From the NCBI GenBank assembly GCA_021773635.1, contig JAJFJV010000036.1, positions 1 through 52,447 on the forward strand: a stretch of 52,447 nucleotides of DNA. The letters run 5' to 3'. This DNA is from Gammaproteobacteria bacterium (GTDB lineage: Bacteria; Pseudomonadota; Gammaproteobacteria; HK1). The notes below the pieces were generated by a model. The model saw only the letters and a list, made by a program, of their open reading frames with translations. It had not been told where the DNA came from and did not search any database. Shown here piece by piece: positions 25,261 to 35,290 of this stretch; position 1 is the stretch's first letter, and the number at the start of each line of letters is the position of its first letter. Made by a program: the position numbers and the translations under genes.

Positions 25261-27444
25261 CTAGTGGCTGGTACGCGGTGGCAAGCCTGTATGTTGGGTT
25301 AGTATCTTCTTTCCACGCGTGCGGCGGTGGTGGGCGGGGGTGGAGTTTTTTCGTCGGGGGGCCTGGTAGACGCTGGTTTCCGCAGGCTGCTCTTTGGGGA
25401 TGAGCTGGTGTTCGCCATCGCCAATGAGATTTGAACGGCCCATCTTTATAAGTGCTGCACGCAGCAGGGGCCAGTTGTTGGAATCGTGATAGCGCAGGAA
25501 GGCCTTGTGGAGTTTGCGTTGCGCAGGGTCTTTGACGGACTCAACGGCATCGCTTTTGTAGCTGACTTTTTTGAGCGGGTTCTTCGCGGTGTGGTACATG
25601 GCCGTGGCGGTGGCCATGGGTGAAGGATAGAAGGCCTGGACCTGGTCGGCACGGAAGCCATTCTTTTTCAGCCACAGCGCGAGGTTGAGCATGTCTTCGT
25701 CGGTGGTGCCGGGATGGGCGGCGATGAAGTAGGGAATCAGGAACTGTTTTTTACCGGCTTCTTCGGTGAATTTTTCAAATAATTTCTTGAACTGGTTATA
25801 GCTGCTGATACCCGGCTTCATCATCTTTGACAGCGGGCCATTCTCGGTATGTTCCGGGGCGATCTTCAGATAGCCGCCGACGTGATGGGTGACCAGTTCC
25901 TTCACGTATTCCGGGTCCTTGACGGCGAGGTCGTAGCGCAGGCCGGAGGCAACCAGTACCTTTTTTATTCCCGGTAAGGCTCTGGTCTCACGATAGAGTT
26001 GGGTCAGTGCCGAGTGGTCGGTATTAAGGTTTGGGCAGATGCCGGGATAGACGCAACTGGGTTTGCGGCAGGCGGCCTCGATCTCACGACTCTTGCAGGC
26101 GATGCGGTACATATTGGCGGTGGGGCCGCCGAGGTCCGAGATGACGCCGGTGAAGCCCGGCACCTTGTCGCGAATATCCTTGACCTCGTTGAGGATCGAT
26201 TCCTGCGAACGATTCTGGATGATACGGCCTTCGTGCTCGGTGATGGAGCAGAAGGTACAGCCGCCAAAGCAGCCACGCATGATATTCACCGAGAAGCGGA
26301 TCATTTCCCAGGCTGGAATCTTTCTATTTTTGTAGGCGGGATGCGCCACCCGCTGGAAGGGCATGGCAAACACGTAGTCCATTTCTTCGGTGCTGAGCGG
26401 GATTGGCGGCGGATTCAGCCAGACGTCCCGACCCTCGTGTTGCTGCACCAGCGCCCGTGCATTGCCGGGGTTGGTTTCCAGATGCAGCACCCGGCTGGCA
26501 TGGGCATACAGGGCCTTGTCGTTGCGTACCTTGTCGAAGGAAGGCAGGCGGATGACGGTCTTTTCCCGCTGCAGTTTTGACCGTTTCAAATCGACGATAG
26601 CTACACCGTTTTCATCCAGGCCAAATTGCTGCGCGTTACGGCGTTGTTGCTCACAATCGCTAATCTCAGGCGTGTTGATATAAGGGTTGACGATGCCGTC
26701 AATCTTGCCCGGGCGATCGATGCGGGTGGAGTCGATCTCCTGAAAGTCCGCCGGGGTATCACGGCGGATAAGGGCGGTACCACGCACGTCACTGATGCTT
26801 GCTATGGCTTCACCCTGTGACAGCCGGTGGGCAATTTCCGCGATGGCGCGCTCGGCGTTGCCGTATAAAAGCAGGTCGGCCTGGGCATCCAGCAAGATGG
26901 AGCGGCGTACGCTGTCCTGCCAATAGTCGTAGTGGGCGATGCGTCTTAGCGAGGCCTCAATGCCACCCAAAAGGATCGGCACATCGGCATAGGCCTCCCG
27001 GCAGCGCTGGCTGAAGACCAGCGAGCTGCGATCCGGGCGTGCACCGCCTTGCCCACCCGGGGTGTAGGCATCATCCGAGCGTGGTTTGCGATCGGCGGTG
27101 TAGCGGTTAATCATGGAATCCATGTTGCCGGCGGTGATCCCGAAGAACAGATTCGGCTCGCCCAACGCCATGAATGGCTCTTTGGAGTGCCAATCGGGTT
27201 GCGCGATGATGCCAACACGAAAGCCCTGGGCCTCCAGCAGCCGGCCGATGATCGCCATGCCAAAAGAGGGCTGGTCCACGTAAGCATCCCCGGTGACGAT
27301 GATGACATCGCAGCTATCCCAGCCGAGCGTATCCATCTCCGCCCGCGACATGGGCAGGAAGTCGGCGGTGCCATAACACTCGGCCCAGTACTTTGGATAG
27401 TCGTAGAGGGCGGTTTTGGCTTTGGGGACGGTGATAGTTGGCAT
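25261..27444 (-). CDS. YgiQ family radical SAM protein
   Basis: 727 residues, full length for YgiQ. N-terminal domain (about 1-340) opens [21 protein letters not shown], with the B12-binding-like fold typical of the family. The radical SAM cluster motif is CFGGCTFCS near residue 385, followed by the TIM-barrel segments [15 protein letters not shown] and [18 protein letters not shown]. The C-terminal about 70 residues are basic and Pro-rich ([19 protein letters not shown]). Reaction unknown. Gene stands alone between the restriction cassette and the copper island. Confidence 0.9.
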   Translation of the reverse strand: MPTITVPKAKTALYDYPKYWAECYGTADFLPMSRAEMDTLGWDSCDVIIVTGDAYVDQPSFGMAIIGRLLEAQGFRVGIIAQPDWHSKEPFMALGEPNLFFGITAGNMDSMINRYTADRKPRSDDAYTPGGQGGARPDRSSLVFSQRCREAYADVPILLGGIEASLRRIAHYDYWQDSVRRSILLDAQADLLLYGNAERAIAEIAHRLSQGEAIASISDVRGTALIRRDTPADFQEIDSTRIDRPGKIDGIVNPYINTPEISDCEQQRRNAQQFGLDENGVAIVDLKRSKLQREKTVIRLPSFDKVRNDKALYAHASRVLHLETNPGNARALVQQHEGRDVWLNPPPIPLSTEEMDYVFAMPFQRVAHPAYKNRKIPAWEMIRFSVNIMRGCFGGCTFCSITEHEGRIIQNRSQESILNEVKDIRDKVPGFTGVISDLGGPTANMYRIACKSREIEAACRKPSCVYPGICPNLNTDHSALTQLYRETRALPGIKKVLVASGLRYDLAVKDPEYVKELVTHHVGGYLKIAPEHTENGPLSKMMKPGISSYNQFKKLFEKFTEEAGKKQFLIPYFIAAHPGTTDEDMLNLALWLKKNGFRADQVQAFYPSPMATATAMYHTAKNPLKKVSYKSDAVESVKDPAQRKLHKAFLRYHDSNNWPLLRAALIKMGRSNLIGDGEHQLIPKEQPAETSVYQAPRRKNSTPAHHRRTRGKKILTQHTGLPPRTSH

Positions 27445-27578
27445 GGGTATTCTTTCCGGAATCCGGCCATGTTAACGGAAATGGCTGGATGGAGTTCTTT
27501 CCCATGCCGGTCATCGGGATTGAATGCTGTCCGAGCTGCCTGGAGGTAGGGCAGTGCGGTCAAACCGGGGGTTTATTT

Positions 27579-30014
27579 TCAGAGCCGTAACCGCCGTAGC
27601 CGCAGGGCGTTAGTGATCACGGATACCGAGCTGAAGCTCATGGCGGCGGCGGCGATGATGGGGCTAAGCAGCAGACCAAAGGCCGGGTAGAGGACGCCTG
27701 CGGCTACGGGGACTCCGAGCCCGTTGTAGAGGAAGGCAAAGACGAGGTTCTGGCGAATGTTGGCCATGGTGGCGCGGGAGAGTTTGCGGGCCCGCAGAAT
27801 GCCGCGCAGGTCGCCTTTGACCAGGGTCACACCAGCGCTTTCCATGGCCACATCGGTGCCGGTGCCCATGGCGATGCCGACATGAGCCTGGGCCAGAGCG
27901 GGGGCATCGTTGATGCCGTCACCGGCCATGGCGACGGTACGACCCTCGGATTGCAGCTTTTTCACTACTGCGGCCTTCTGGTCGGGCAGTACCCCGGCAA
28001 TGACCTCATCAAGCCCGAGCTGCGCGGCCACCGCGCGGGCAGTGGTTTCGCTGTCTCCAGTAAGCATAACGATGTGCATGCCCTCGGTGCGCAGTGCTTT
28101 GATGGCTACCAGGGCTGTTTTCTTGACCGGATCGGCAACGCCCACCAGGCCCGCTATGGCGCCGTCAACGGTGAAAAACATCACCGTATGTCCTTCGGTA
28201 CGCAAGGCTTCAGCCTGTGCGGCCAATTCCCCTGGTTCGATGCCGAGGTGAGCAAGCAGTGCCACATTTCCCAGCGCCAATTGATGCCCATCTACCTGTC
28301 CGGTGATTCCCTGTCCGGTAATGGACTCGAAGGCGGTTACATCAGTCAGTGCAAGGTTGCGCCCACGGGCACCTTCGACGATGGCTTCTGCCAGCGGGTG
28401 TTCGCTGCCGCGCTCCAGCGAGGCAGCGAGTCGTAACAACCCGTTTTCATCCATCGTGCCCGTGGGGATGATATCCACCAGTTTTGGCCTTCCTTCGGTC
28501 AAGGTGCCGGTTTTGTCCACTACCAGGGTGTCGATGTCGCGCATGACCTCGATGGCTTCGGCATCCTTGAACAGCACGCCCATGGTCGCGCCCTTGCCGG
28601 CGGCGATCATGATAGACATGGGGGTAGCCAGGCCGAGGGCACAGGGACAGGCGATGATCAGTACTGCCACGCCATTGATGATGGCGTAGGCCATGGCGGG
28701 TTCCGGGCCCATCAGCGCCCATACGGTGAAGGTGATGGCCGCCACGAGCAAGACGATGGGTACGAAGTATCCGGCCACTACGTCCGCGAGCTTTTGAATG
28801 GGGGCGCGGCTGCGTTGCGCAGTGGCCACCATCTGCACGATTTGGGAAAGTACGGTATCCGTACCCACATGGCGGGCCTTGATAACGAGACTGCCAATGC
28901 TGTTCACGGTGGCGCCAATGACTTGGTCACCAGCCGCCTTGGCTACGGGAATGGGTTCGCCGGTGATCATGGATTCATCCACGGCGCTGCTGCCTTCGAG
29001 CACCTCGCCGTCCACCGGTATTTTTTCGCCCGGGCGCACCCGCAGCCGGTCGCCAACCACTACCTCCTCCAGCGGCACATCGTTTTCACTGCCGTCGGCG
29101 CCAATGCGGCGTGCTGTTTTCGGCGCAAGGCCTAGCAGCGCCCGGATAGCCGCACCGGTACGTTTGCGCGCCCTCAGTTCCAACACCTGGCCGAGCAGTA
29201 CCAGGGTAACGATGACCGCGGCTGCCTCGAAATACACTGCTACCTTGCCGTGAGTGTCGCGAAAGGATGCCGGGAAAATGTCGGGCAGCAGGGTGGCCAC
29301 CAGGCTGTAGCCATAGGCCACTCCGGTGCCCAGGCCTATCAGGGTGAACATGTTGAGGTTGCGGCTGAGCAGCGATTGCCAGCCACGCACGAAGAAGGGC
29401 CAGCCGCCCCATAGCACCACCGGCGTCGCCAGTATCAGCTCCAGCCAGCCGAGTGTGCGGGCGCTCCCCAGCCACTCAAAGGAAAGTCCCACAACACCAC
29501 CCATGGCAATGATGATCAGGGGAATCGCCAGTACCGCACTGACCTTGAAGCGCCGGCTCATATCGATGAGCTCCGGGTCCTCTTCCTCTTCCAGAGTGAC
29601 GATCATCGATTCCAGCGCCATGCCGCATTTGGGGCAATCGCCGGGCTCGTCCTGTACTACCTCCGGGTGCATCGGGCAGGTGTATTGCGTTTTTGTGGCC
29701 AGTACCGGAATGCCCTCGGGCTCCAGCGCCATACCGCAATCCGGGCAGATTCCGGGGCCTTCCTGGCGCACCTCAAGATGCATCGGACAGGTATAGATGG
29801 CACCAGCAATCACCGGGGCGGGTTCGGGTTTGCGTCCATCCAGATATTGCATGGGCGCGGCGGAGAACTTGTTCAGGCAGCCGTCGCAGCAGAAAAAGTA
29901 ATCTTTGTCTGCGTGGTGAAAGCGGGGAGCTGTTTCGGGGTCTACGGTCATGCCGCACACCGGGTCTTTGGTAGTGGCGTGGTGCTGACAGCAGCTAGTG
30001 CTTTGTTTTTTCAT
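27579..30014 (-). CDS. copA: Copper-translocating P1B-type ATPase
   Basis: 811 residues. Exports Cu(I) across the inner membrane using ATP. Unusual N-terminal metal region: Cys/His-rich start (SCCQHHAT), a YHS/TRASH-like segment ([17 protein letters not shown]) at 17-55, then two CPMH-type repeats at 74-100 and 112-140 instead of classic CxxC HMA domains. CPC lies at 456-458 in membrane helix 6 and DKTGT at 500-504. ATG 30014 is chosen because the CueR-type -10 box ends at 30057; the upstream ATG at 30047 would leave almost no leader. The CueR operator controls it. Confidence 0.92.
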   Translation of the reverse strand: MKKQSTSCCQHHATTKDPVCGMTVDPETAPRFHHADKDYFFCCDGCLNKFSAAPMQYLDGRKPEPAPVIAGAIYTCPMHLEVRQEGPGICPDCGMALEPEGIPVLATKTQYTCPMHPEVVQDEPGDCPKCGMALESMIVTLEEEEDPELIDMSRRFKVSAVLAIPLIIIAMGGVVGLSFEWLGSARTLGWLELILATPVVLWGGWPFFVRGWQSLLSRNLNMFTLIGLGTGVAYGYSLVATLLPDIFPASFRDTHGKVAVYFEAAAVIVTLVLLGQVLELRARKRTGAAIRALLGLAPKTARRIGADGSENDVPLEEVVVGDRLRVRPGEKIPVDGEVLEGSSAVDESMITGEPIPVAKAAGDQVIGATVNSIGSLVIKARHVGTDTVLSQIVQMVATAQRSRAPIQKLADVVAGYFVPIVLLVAAITFTVWALMGPEPAMAYAIINGVAVLIIACPCALGLATPMSIMIAAGKGATMGVLFKDAEAIEVMRDIDTLVVDKTGTLTEGRPKLVDIIPTGTMDENGLLRLAASLERGSEHPLAEAIVEGARGRNLALTDVTAFESITGQGITGQVDGHQLALGNVALLAHLGIEPGELAAQAEALRTEGHTVMFFTVDGAIAGLVGVADPVKKTALVAIKALRTEGMHIVMLTGDSETTARAVAAQLGLDEVIAGVLPDQKAAVVKKLQSEGRTVAMAGDGINDAPALAQAHVGIAMGTGTDVAMESAGVTLVKGDLRGILRARKLSRATMANIRQNLVFAFLYNGLGVPVAAGVLYPAFGLLLSPIIAAAAMSFSSVSVITNALRLRRLRL

Positions 30015-30056
30015 GGCAGTAAACACGATAGCGCGCCTTGAGCGCATCCTGTTTAC

Positions 30057-30087
30057 TTTATAAACCTTCCCTTGAGGGGAAGGTCAA
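30057..30087 (-). promoter_or_regulatory. CueR-type promoter/operator of copA
   Basis: On the minus strand -35 TTGACC (30087-30082) and -10 TATAAA (30062-30057) are separated by 19 bp, the over-long spacer typical of MerR-family promoters. The spacer lies within a perfect dyad ACCTTCCC-N5-GGGAAGGT (30064-30084). The same arrangement is found before cueR. Confidence 0.88.
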
Positions 30088-30092
30088 GTTTG

Positions 30093-30632
30093 CTATTTAG
30101 CCAGCAGTTCCCGAATCATGGTTTTGGCTTTTTCGTTGGCCCAGTCGCGGGCACCGATAACGCGCCCGTGAAAGCGGCCGTCGCGGCCGATGAGGTAGGT
30201 AGTGGGCAGGCCGATGATTTCGTAGTTGTTGCGAACTTTGCCGTCGGGGTCCAGCACTACTGGAAAATTGAGTGCAGTTTCGTGTACGAAGCGTTTAACC
30301 TCTTTGGCATTGCCGCGATCGGTAGCGATGGCAATGACGGTGAAGCCTTGATCTTTGAAGCCTTGCCACAGGGCCTCCAGTTGTGGCATTTCGTCCCGAC
30401 AGGGCACGCAGAAGGTGGCCCAGAAGTTGAGCAGTATCAGTTGACCCCGGTAGTCCTGGAGGCGCAATTTTTTACCATCCAGTCCGGATAACTCGAAGTC
30501 GGGTGCCTGGAGACGCTGTTGGGGGGTAACGAGGCCCGGTTCAGGGTGTGCATTTGCCAGTGGGCTATGGACAGTCACCACAAGCACGGCCATCAGCGGC
30601 AAGATATTGAGCCATTTGAAGGCTCTGTTCAT
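30093..30632 (-). CDS. TlpA-like periplasmic thioredoxin
   Basis: 179 residues. Residues 1-28 are a signal peptide ending ANA. The thioredoxin-like fold has active site WATFCVPC with Cys75 and Cys78, a conserved cis-Pro segment GLPTTYLI near 145, and a typical TlpA/ResA insert. Acts as a thiol-disulfide reductase in the periplasm, possibly keeping cytochrome or copper-site cysteines reduced (inferred from context). Its start overlaps the end of the upstream cytochrome gene by 4 bp, so the two are translated together. Confidence 0.9.
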   Translation of the reverse strand: MNRAFKWLNILPLMAVLVVTVHSPLANAHPEPGLVTPQQRLQAPDFELSGLDGKKLRLQDYRGQLILLNFWATFCVPCRDEMPQLEALWQGFKDQGFTVIAIATDRGNAKEVKRFVHETALNFPVVLDPDGKVRNNYEIIGLPTTYLIGRDGRFHGRVIGARDWANEKAKTMIRELLAK

Positions 30633-30925
30633 TGGGCGTGTTGCTTGAGATAGGCGAGGACCAGCGTCTGCTCTTCCACACTCATCTTCCCCATATTACG
30701 ATCCGCAATATGTTTTTCCATCAGCGGCATCATCCTTAGCCAGACATTGTAGGAATACCGTTTGGGATGGGGGATAGCATGGCAACTTCCACAGCGGGCT
30801 GCATAGGCCACGGCAGCTTCCGAAGTGGTTTCTGGCAAGTGAGCCGTGGACGGACCGCTACCCGTGGTGCTGCACGCGGAGAGAGCCATGCCCAAGAGGG
30901 GCAGTAAGCAGAGATGTTTTTTCAT
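30629..30925 (-). CDS. Small c-type cytochrome lipoprotein
   Basis: 98 residues from ATG 30925, with GAGGAG 7 nt upstream. Lipobox LSAC at 15-18 (Cys18). A single haem-binding motif CGSCH is at 45-49, followed by a Met-containing helix (LRMMPLMEKH, RNMGKMS) that can supply the axial Met. A membrane-tethered periplasmic monohaem electron carrier. Neighbours are an outer-membrane barrel upstream and a TlpA-like thioredoxin downstream. The exact redox partner is unknown. Confidence 0.87.
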   Translation of the reverse strand: MKKHLCLLPLLGMALSACSTTGSGPSTAHLPETTSEAAVAYAARCGSCHAIPHPKRYSYNVWLRMMPLMEKHIADRNMGKMSVEEQTLVLAYLKQHAQ

Positions 30926-30936
30926 GCCATTGCTCC

Positions 30937-32106
30937 TCAAAAACCCAGTTTTCCGGAGCCACGCTTTGGCCCCCGCAGGCGTGAACGAACACTTTTAGCG
31001 GTAGGAAGTTCCATATACCAGGTGAGCATCACGCGATAATCGGTTTCCAGTTGCGGACCGTTGAGGTTGCGATACAGCGGCACCCCGACATTGAAGTCGA
31101 GGATATGTAGTGGTGCCGGCTGCCATTGCAGTCCCAGGGTGGCAAAGATGTTGGTGCCGCCATAATTGTTGGTATTCCACAGCGGGGTCATGGCCGGGGA
31201 TGCCGCAGTTCCCTGTACTGCATGGCCCGAAGCGCCACTGGTGAATTCATCCATCTGGCCGCGTATGCGTCCCTGATAATGGCCATTCAACTGCGCCTGG
31301 ACAAGCAAGTTGTGGCGGAACTGGTGCATGGCGTAGGCATCGATGCGGAACTCGTTACCGAGGCGATAATCGCGTTTGTTGTCATGCAGGCGCGCAGTTA
31401 TAGAAGTATTGACTCCCCACCACCACGGCGAGTTAGAGCGCTGATAAAGCAGGCCGATGGTAGGGTCGTAGGTACCAGAACCCAGTTGCATGCCGTAGGG
31501 AAGCTGCTCTCCACGGCGCATGGCAAGTGGATGCTGATCGTTTTTCTCATCAATGGAGCCGGTGGGCAGGCTCAGCCCAAAAAATAGTGATGCCTGGCGG
31601 GAGGGAATAAGCGGGTCGTCGGCGAATAAACGATACTTGCCCATTAACATGGTGTCGCCAATGCCTTTGGACTTCATGGTGAAACCGTTGACTCCGGTCA
31701 TGGCTTTCATGGGGGCGTTGAAACGCATGTCCATGCGCTTGTCCTGATACATCAGCATGATGCCGCCGAAGAGCTTGTCGCTGAAGCTGTAGCCGCCGGT
31801 GAGATTGAGCATGGACATGTCCATCTCGGTCTGTACGGCCATGTACTTACCCGCCGCTGGCATGCCTAACAGGCTGTTGGCGTCCACATCATTGGTACCA
31901 TCCCGCAGGCCGTCCATGCGCATGAACATGGGGCTGACCTTGAAGCGGAATTCGTGGGTCTCAGGGATGCCACCGCCCGGAATATTCATGGGCATATTGC
32001 CGCCGCACTTGCCGCAGCAAAGGCCCACATAGGCCTGGGAATGGGGGGTGTATAGCAATAGGCAGAGTCCCGCAAGCCTCGCTAATGTTCGCCAACTCAA
32101 ATGCAT
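30937..32106 (-). CDS. Met-rich outer-membrane barrel protein of copper island
   Basis: 389 residues from ATG 32106, which has AGGAG 9 nt upstream; the open frame extends to 32193 but without such a site. Signal peptide 1-25 (ends SQA). The mature N-terminus carries Cys30, Cys31 and Cys34 (GLCCGKCGGNMPM), then Met-dense segments such as SPMFMRMDGLRDG, TEMDMSMLNLTGG and MLMYQDKRMDMRF. The rest alternates polar and aromatic residues like a beta-barrel of the phenol-degradation/MetA-like transporter superfamily. The Met-rich and Cys-rich front fits Cu(I) binding. Role as a copper channel or sensor is inference. First gene of the barrel-cytochrome-thioredoxin unit. Confidence 0.78.
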   Translation of the reverse strand: MHLSWRTLARLAGLCLLLYTPHSQAYVGLCCGKCGGNMPMNIPGGGIPETHEFRFKVSPMFMRMDGLRDGTNDVDANSLLGMPAAGKYMAVQTEMDMSMLNLTGGYSFSDKLFGGIMLMYQDKRMDMRFNAPMKAMTGVNGFTMKSKGIGDTMLMGKYRLFADDPLIPSRQASLFFGLSLPTGSIDEKNDQHPLAMRRGEQLPYGMQLGSGTYDPTIGLLYQRSNSPWWWGVNTSITARLHDNKRDYRLGNEFRIDAYAMHQFRHNLLVQAQLNGHYQGRIRGQMDEFTSGASGHAVQGTAASPAMTPLWNTNNYGGTNIFATLGLQWQPAPLHILDFNVGVPLYRNLNGPQLETDYRVMLTWYMELPTAKSVRSRLRGPKRGSGKLGF

Positions 32107-32259
32107 TTTCAAATACTCCTGTACAGCCCACGCGCGGCACCGCGCCGCGGAAGAAGGAGTATATGAGGTGGTGGTAAAGATGGGATGTGACATAGTGCCG
32201 CACCCTGTTAAAATATACTAGTTATATGTATCTTTACGATTTCCCACAAGGTTAACTTT
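32107..32259. promoter_or_regulatory. Divergent promoter region between barrel gene and regB
   Basis: 153 bp between divergent starts. It includes an AT-rich block with a near-palindrome ATATACTAGTTATAT at 32214-32228 that could hold -10 elements for both directions, and a GCGGCACCGCGCCGC segment at 32134-32148 capable of a GC stem. No CueR-type 19-bp spacer promoter is present here, so the barrel operon is probably driven by another regulator, possibly RegA itself. Confidence 0.45.
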
Positions 32260-33549
32260 ATGGATTTGGGCCGACAGTTCCCCCGCAAATCTTGCGGAGA
32301 TGCCAATCTGCGGCAGTTGTTTGTGCTGCGCAATGTCACTGTTGGCGGTGAATTGCTGGTGGTGCTGGGAGCCATTTGGGGGCTGAATCTGGTTTTACCT
32401 GTGTTGCCTATTTCGATGCTTTTGCTGGCGATGCTGGGGCTTAATATTAGTACCTGGATATGCCTGCGCGGGGGACGGGTGGTGGCAGATTGGGAGCTTT
32501 TTGCACAGTTAATTCTGGATGTGTTTGCCTTTTCCATGCTGATGTATCTCACCGGTGGGGCCACCAATCCCTTTGCCTGGTTTTATCTGCTGCCGCTGGT
32601 GATATCTGCCACTTTATTGTCGCCGGGTTATACCCGCATCATGGCCATTTTGACCGTGGCTTGTTACACGGTATTAACCCGTTTTTACCTGCCTCTGCCG
32701 TTGCCAAACGGGGGCGCTATGGAAGCTATGCAGGGAGGTGGTTTTCCTCTGCACGTTTTCGGGATGTGGTTTGGCTTTGTATTGAGCGCGGGACTGATCG
32801 CCCATTTTGTGGTGGGCATGTCGCAATCACTAAAAATACGTGAAGCCCGCCTGGCCGAGGCGCGGGAGCAGGCCTTGCGCGATGAGGGCTTGGTGGAACT
32901 GGGCATGTTGGCCGCGGGTGCGGCCCATGAGCTGGGTACGCCGCTGGGGACTATGGCGATAATCAGTGGTGAATTGCAGCATACCCATGGCGTTGGGGAA
33001 GCACCGGAGGTCCATCGGGCGGCAAGTCTGTTGTTGACCCAAATTGAGCGTTGCAAGGATGCCCTCTCAAGTATCAGTGCATCTGCAGGGGTGGCCCGTG
33101 CCGATGCTGGAGCATCGGCGCAGACGGTGGCTTATCTGGATCAGCTAATGGAAAAATGGCGTGGCAGTCGCTTGGGGGTGAAGGTGAAATACCACCACCA
33201 GCAGGAGAACTCTCCCGGCTATATCCTCTCCGACCGTCTATTAAGTCAGGCACTGGAAAATATTTTGAATAATGCCGCTGATGCCTCACCGGAAGCGGTC
33301 AAGGTGGATGCGCGCCAGCAATCAGGGCAATGGCTGTTAGAGATCAGTGATCGTGGTTGTGGCTTAGGACAGTCGGCGGGAGAGGCGGTGATATCGGGGA
33401 AGGAGCACGGGCTGGGTATTGGTCTGCTGCTTGCTTACGGCAGTATCCGGCGTTTGGGAGGGGAGGTTTCCCATCATCTACGGGTCGGGGGAGGCACCTG
33501 TACGCGAATTAGCTTGCCCCTGATTGAAAGCCCGGCGGTGTGTTCATGA
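32260..33549 (+). CDS. regB: Redox-sensing histidine kinase, RegB/PrrB-like
   Basis: 429 residues. Six hydrophobic helices fill about 30-190, with the quinone-site heptad GGATNPF at 99-105 between helices, the hallmark of RegB. H-box AAHELGTPLG places the phospho-His at His223. A Cys in the segment QIERCKDAL (Cys265) lies where RegB has its redox-active cysteine. ATPase motifs: N-box LENILNNAADAS (332-343), G1 DRGCGLG, G2 GLGIGLLLAYG. Senses quinone or thiol redox state and phosphorylates the adjacent regulator, whose ATG overlaps this stop codon. Confidence 0.9.
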   Translation: MDLGRQFPRKSCGDANLRQLFVLRNVTVGGELLVVLGAIWGLNLVLPVLPISMLLLAMLGLNISTWICLRGGRVVADWELFAQLILDVFAFSMLMYLTGGATNPFAWFYLLPLVISATLLSPGYTRIMAILTVACYTVLTRFYLPLPLPNGGAMEAMQGGGFPLHVFGMWFGFVLSAGLIAHFVVGMSQSLKIREARLAEAREQALRDEGLVELGMLAAGAAHELGTPLGTMAIISGELQHTHGVGEAPEVHRAASLLLTQIERCKDALSSISASAGVARADAGASAQTVAYLDQLMEKWRGSRLGVKVKYHHQQENSPGYILSDRLLSQALENILNNAADASPEAVKVDARQQSGQWLLEISDRGCGLGQSAGEAVISGKEHGLGIGLLLAYGSIRRLGGEVSHHLRVGGGTCTRISLPLIESPAVCS

Positions 33550-34082
33550 ACAGTGGTGCCCACCTGTTGGTGGTAGACGATGACGAGGTCTTTGGGCAGG
33601 TGCTCGGTGGTGCTCTCGAGGCTCGTGGCTTTCAGGTCAAGGTGGCGCAAGACACAGAAACTGCCATCGAACACGTGGATACCGAACGCCCAGGTTATGC
33701 GGTGATCGATCTGTGTATCGGTGAGGACTCCGGCCTGTTGCTATCGGAACGTTTGTTGGCCATTCATCAGGACCTGCGTATTCTGATTCTGACTGGTTAT
33801 GCCAGCGTGGCCACTGCGGTGGCTGCCATCAAGCTCGGGGCCATCCATTATCTGAGCAAACCCGCCGGGGTCGACGAAATCCTGGCCGTTTTGAGTCAGG
33901 GACCAGGGGAGCCCGAATTACACCCCGAACGCCGTCCGGCGTCATATAAACGGCTGGAGTGGGAGCATCTGCAAAAGGTGTTGCAGGCCCACGATGGCAA
34001 TATCTCTGCCGCCGCCCGGGCGATGAATATGCACCGACGTACGCTACAGCGGAAGCTGAGAAAGCGCCCAGTAACTCACTGA
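33546..34082 (+). CDS. regA: Response regulator RegA/PrrA-like
   Basis: 178 residues. Receiver domain with the acidic pocket DDDE at 11-14, phospho-acceptor Asp55 (VIDL), Thr83 and Lys105. The C-terminal FIS-type helix-turn-helix (about 138-175) has the RegA-like recognition stretch AMNMHRRTLQRKL. Starts at ATG 33546 inside the regB stop (ATGA), with an alternative GTG at 33540. In Rhodobacter RegA controls respiration, carbon fixation and other redox genes (known). Its targets here may include the divergent barrel-cytochrome operon (inferred). Confidence 0.9.
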   Translation: MNSGAHLLVVDDDEVFGQVLGGALEARGFQVKVAQDTETAIEHVDTERPGYAVIDLCIGEDSGLLLSERLLAIHQDLRILILTGYASVATAVAAIKLGAIHYLSKPAGVDEILAVLSQGPGEPELHPERRPASYKRLEWEHLQKVLQAHDGNISAAARAMNMHRRTLQRKLRKRPVTH

Positions 34083-34088
34083 TATTAT

Positions 34089-34676
34089 TCAGCCGTCCAG
34101 ATGAGAGCGGATGAGTTTCAGTGCCGCCGGGCTATCCCACTCGGCGGGGCCCAGCAGGCGGCCGATCTCACGGCCTTCACGATCAATCAGCAAGGTGGCG
34201 GGGACGCCGAGCACCTTTAAGTCTTGGGGGGCGCGGAAGGATACATCCAGATAAGGGTTGAGCGCTTTCAAATTTAGCTCTCTGAAGAAATCCTGAACCT
34301 CCTCAATCTGCTGGTCCAGCGAGAGGGTAAGCACTTCAAAATCCTTGCCTCCCAGGGTTTCCTGCAGATGATTCAGGGTCGGCATTTCCTCCCGGCAGGG
34401 CCCGCACCAGGTGGCCCAGAGATTGAGCAGCACCAGTTTGCCGCGGAAGTCATCCAGGCTCAGCGGTTTTTTATCACCGTCGATGAATTTCAGGGTCGGG
34501 AGCGGTGCGCGCTGGGTGCGCGCGACAAAGCCAAAGCCATCGGGCGCGGGGGGTGCCTTGGTAGCCGGCGCCGGTATGTGCATTGGCGGCGCCGTTTGCA
34601 GGGCGAACTGGCTCCACAGCACACCGACGACGAAGCCAGCGACTGCGAGGATGCTGATGGCATATCGGGTTTTCAC
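34089..34676 (-). CDS. TlpA-like thioredoxin, membrane-anchored
   Basis: 195 residues from GTG 34676, which overlaps the preceding stop by 4 bp (GTGA); a longer frame begins at 34727 but lies within ccmG. An N-terminal membrane anchor (about 7-25) is followed by a Pro/Ala-rich linker to about 58, then the thioredoxin domain with WATWCGPC (Cys91, Cys94) and GVPATLLI near 162. Periplasmic thiol reductase. Co-translation with ccmG suggests work in cytochrome c assembly or in reduction of copper sites. Convergent with regA, 6 bp away. Confidence 0.88.
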   Translation of the reverse strand: MKTRYAISILAVAGFVVGVLWSQFALQTAPPMHIPAPATKAPPAPDGFGFVARTQRAPLPTLKFIDGDKKPLSLDDFRGKLVLLNLWATWCGPCREEMPTLNHLQETLGGKDFEVLTLSLDQQIEEVQDFFRELNLKALNPYLDVSFRAPQDLKVLGVPATLLIDREGREIGRLLGPAEWDSPAALKLIRSHLDG

Positions 34677-35239
34677 TGGGGCCTTGGCTCCTTTTTCTGT
34701 GCACGTAGTTTTTGAACCAGTGGCCACAGCTTTTGTTCCCAGGCCTCGATGGTTAATTCACCAATTTGCTTATAGGCAATGCGACCTTGCTGATCGATGA
34801 GGAAGGTCTCCGGCACCCCGTATACACCCCAATCAATAGAGATCCGGCCATCGCGGTCCGCACCGATACGGGTATAAGGATCACCCAGTTCGGCCAGCCA
34901 GGCCGAGGCGTCCCCGGGTTTGTCCTTGTAGTTGATGCCGTGTACCGGGATGGTGCCGTTACGCTTGAGGCGCATCAGGAGCGGGTGCTCATAGCGGCAG
35001 GCGGTGCACCAGGAGGCGAAGACATTTACCAGACTGACCTCACCTTTGAGATCAAGGTGGGCTAGTCCGGGGTTCTCGCGACCCGCTATGGGCGGCAGCT
35101 CAAAATCCGGCACCGGTTTGCCGATGAGTGGCGAGGGAACCTCGCGGGGATTGAGGGTCAGTCCAATGGCAAGAAAGGCAACCACCGCGATGACAAGCAG
35201 TAGTGGCAGGGCGGTGAGCAGGGGGGAGCGCTTGGACAT
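34673..35239 (-). CDS. CcmG/DsbE-like thiol:disulfide interchange protein
   Basis: 188 residues from ATG 35239 (MSKRSPLL...). Anchor helix 7-28. GKPVPDFELPP (40-50) is typical of CcmG. Active site ASWCTACRYEHP with Cys78 and Cys81, and the CcmG block INYKDKPGDASAWLAELGDPY plus GVYGVPETFLID follow. Normally reduces apocytochrome c cysteines for haem attachment. No other ccm genes are here, so it is either a stray or an accessory copy serving the two local cytochromes (inference). Ends in a 4-bp overlap with the next thioredoxin. Confidence 0.9.
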   Translation of the reverse strand: MSKRSPLLTALPLLLVIAVVAFLAIGLTLNPREVPSPLIGKPVPDFELPPIAGRENPGLAHLDLKGEVSLVNVFASWCTACRYEHPLLMRLKRNGTIPVHGINYKDKPGDASAWLAELGDPYTRIGADRDGRISIDWGVYGVPETFLIDQQGRIAYKQIGELTIEAWEQKLWPLVQKLRAQKKEPRPQ

Positions 35240-35290
35240 TGAATGGGGTGCTTTGGTCAACGATTCGGCAAGTATAACCCGCCCTGCCAA

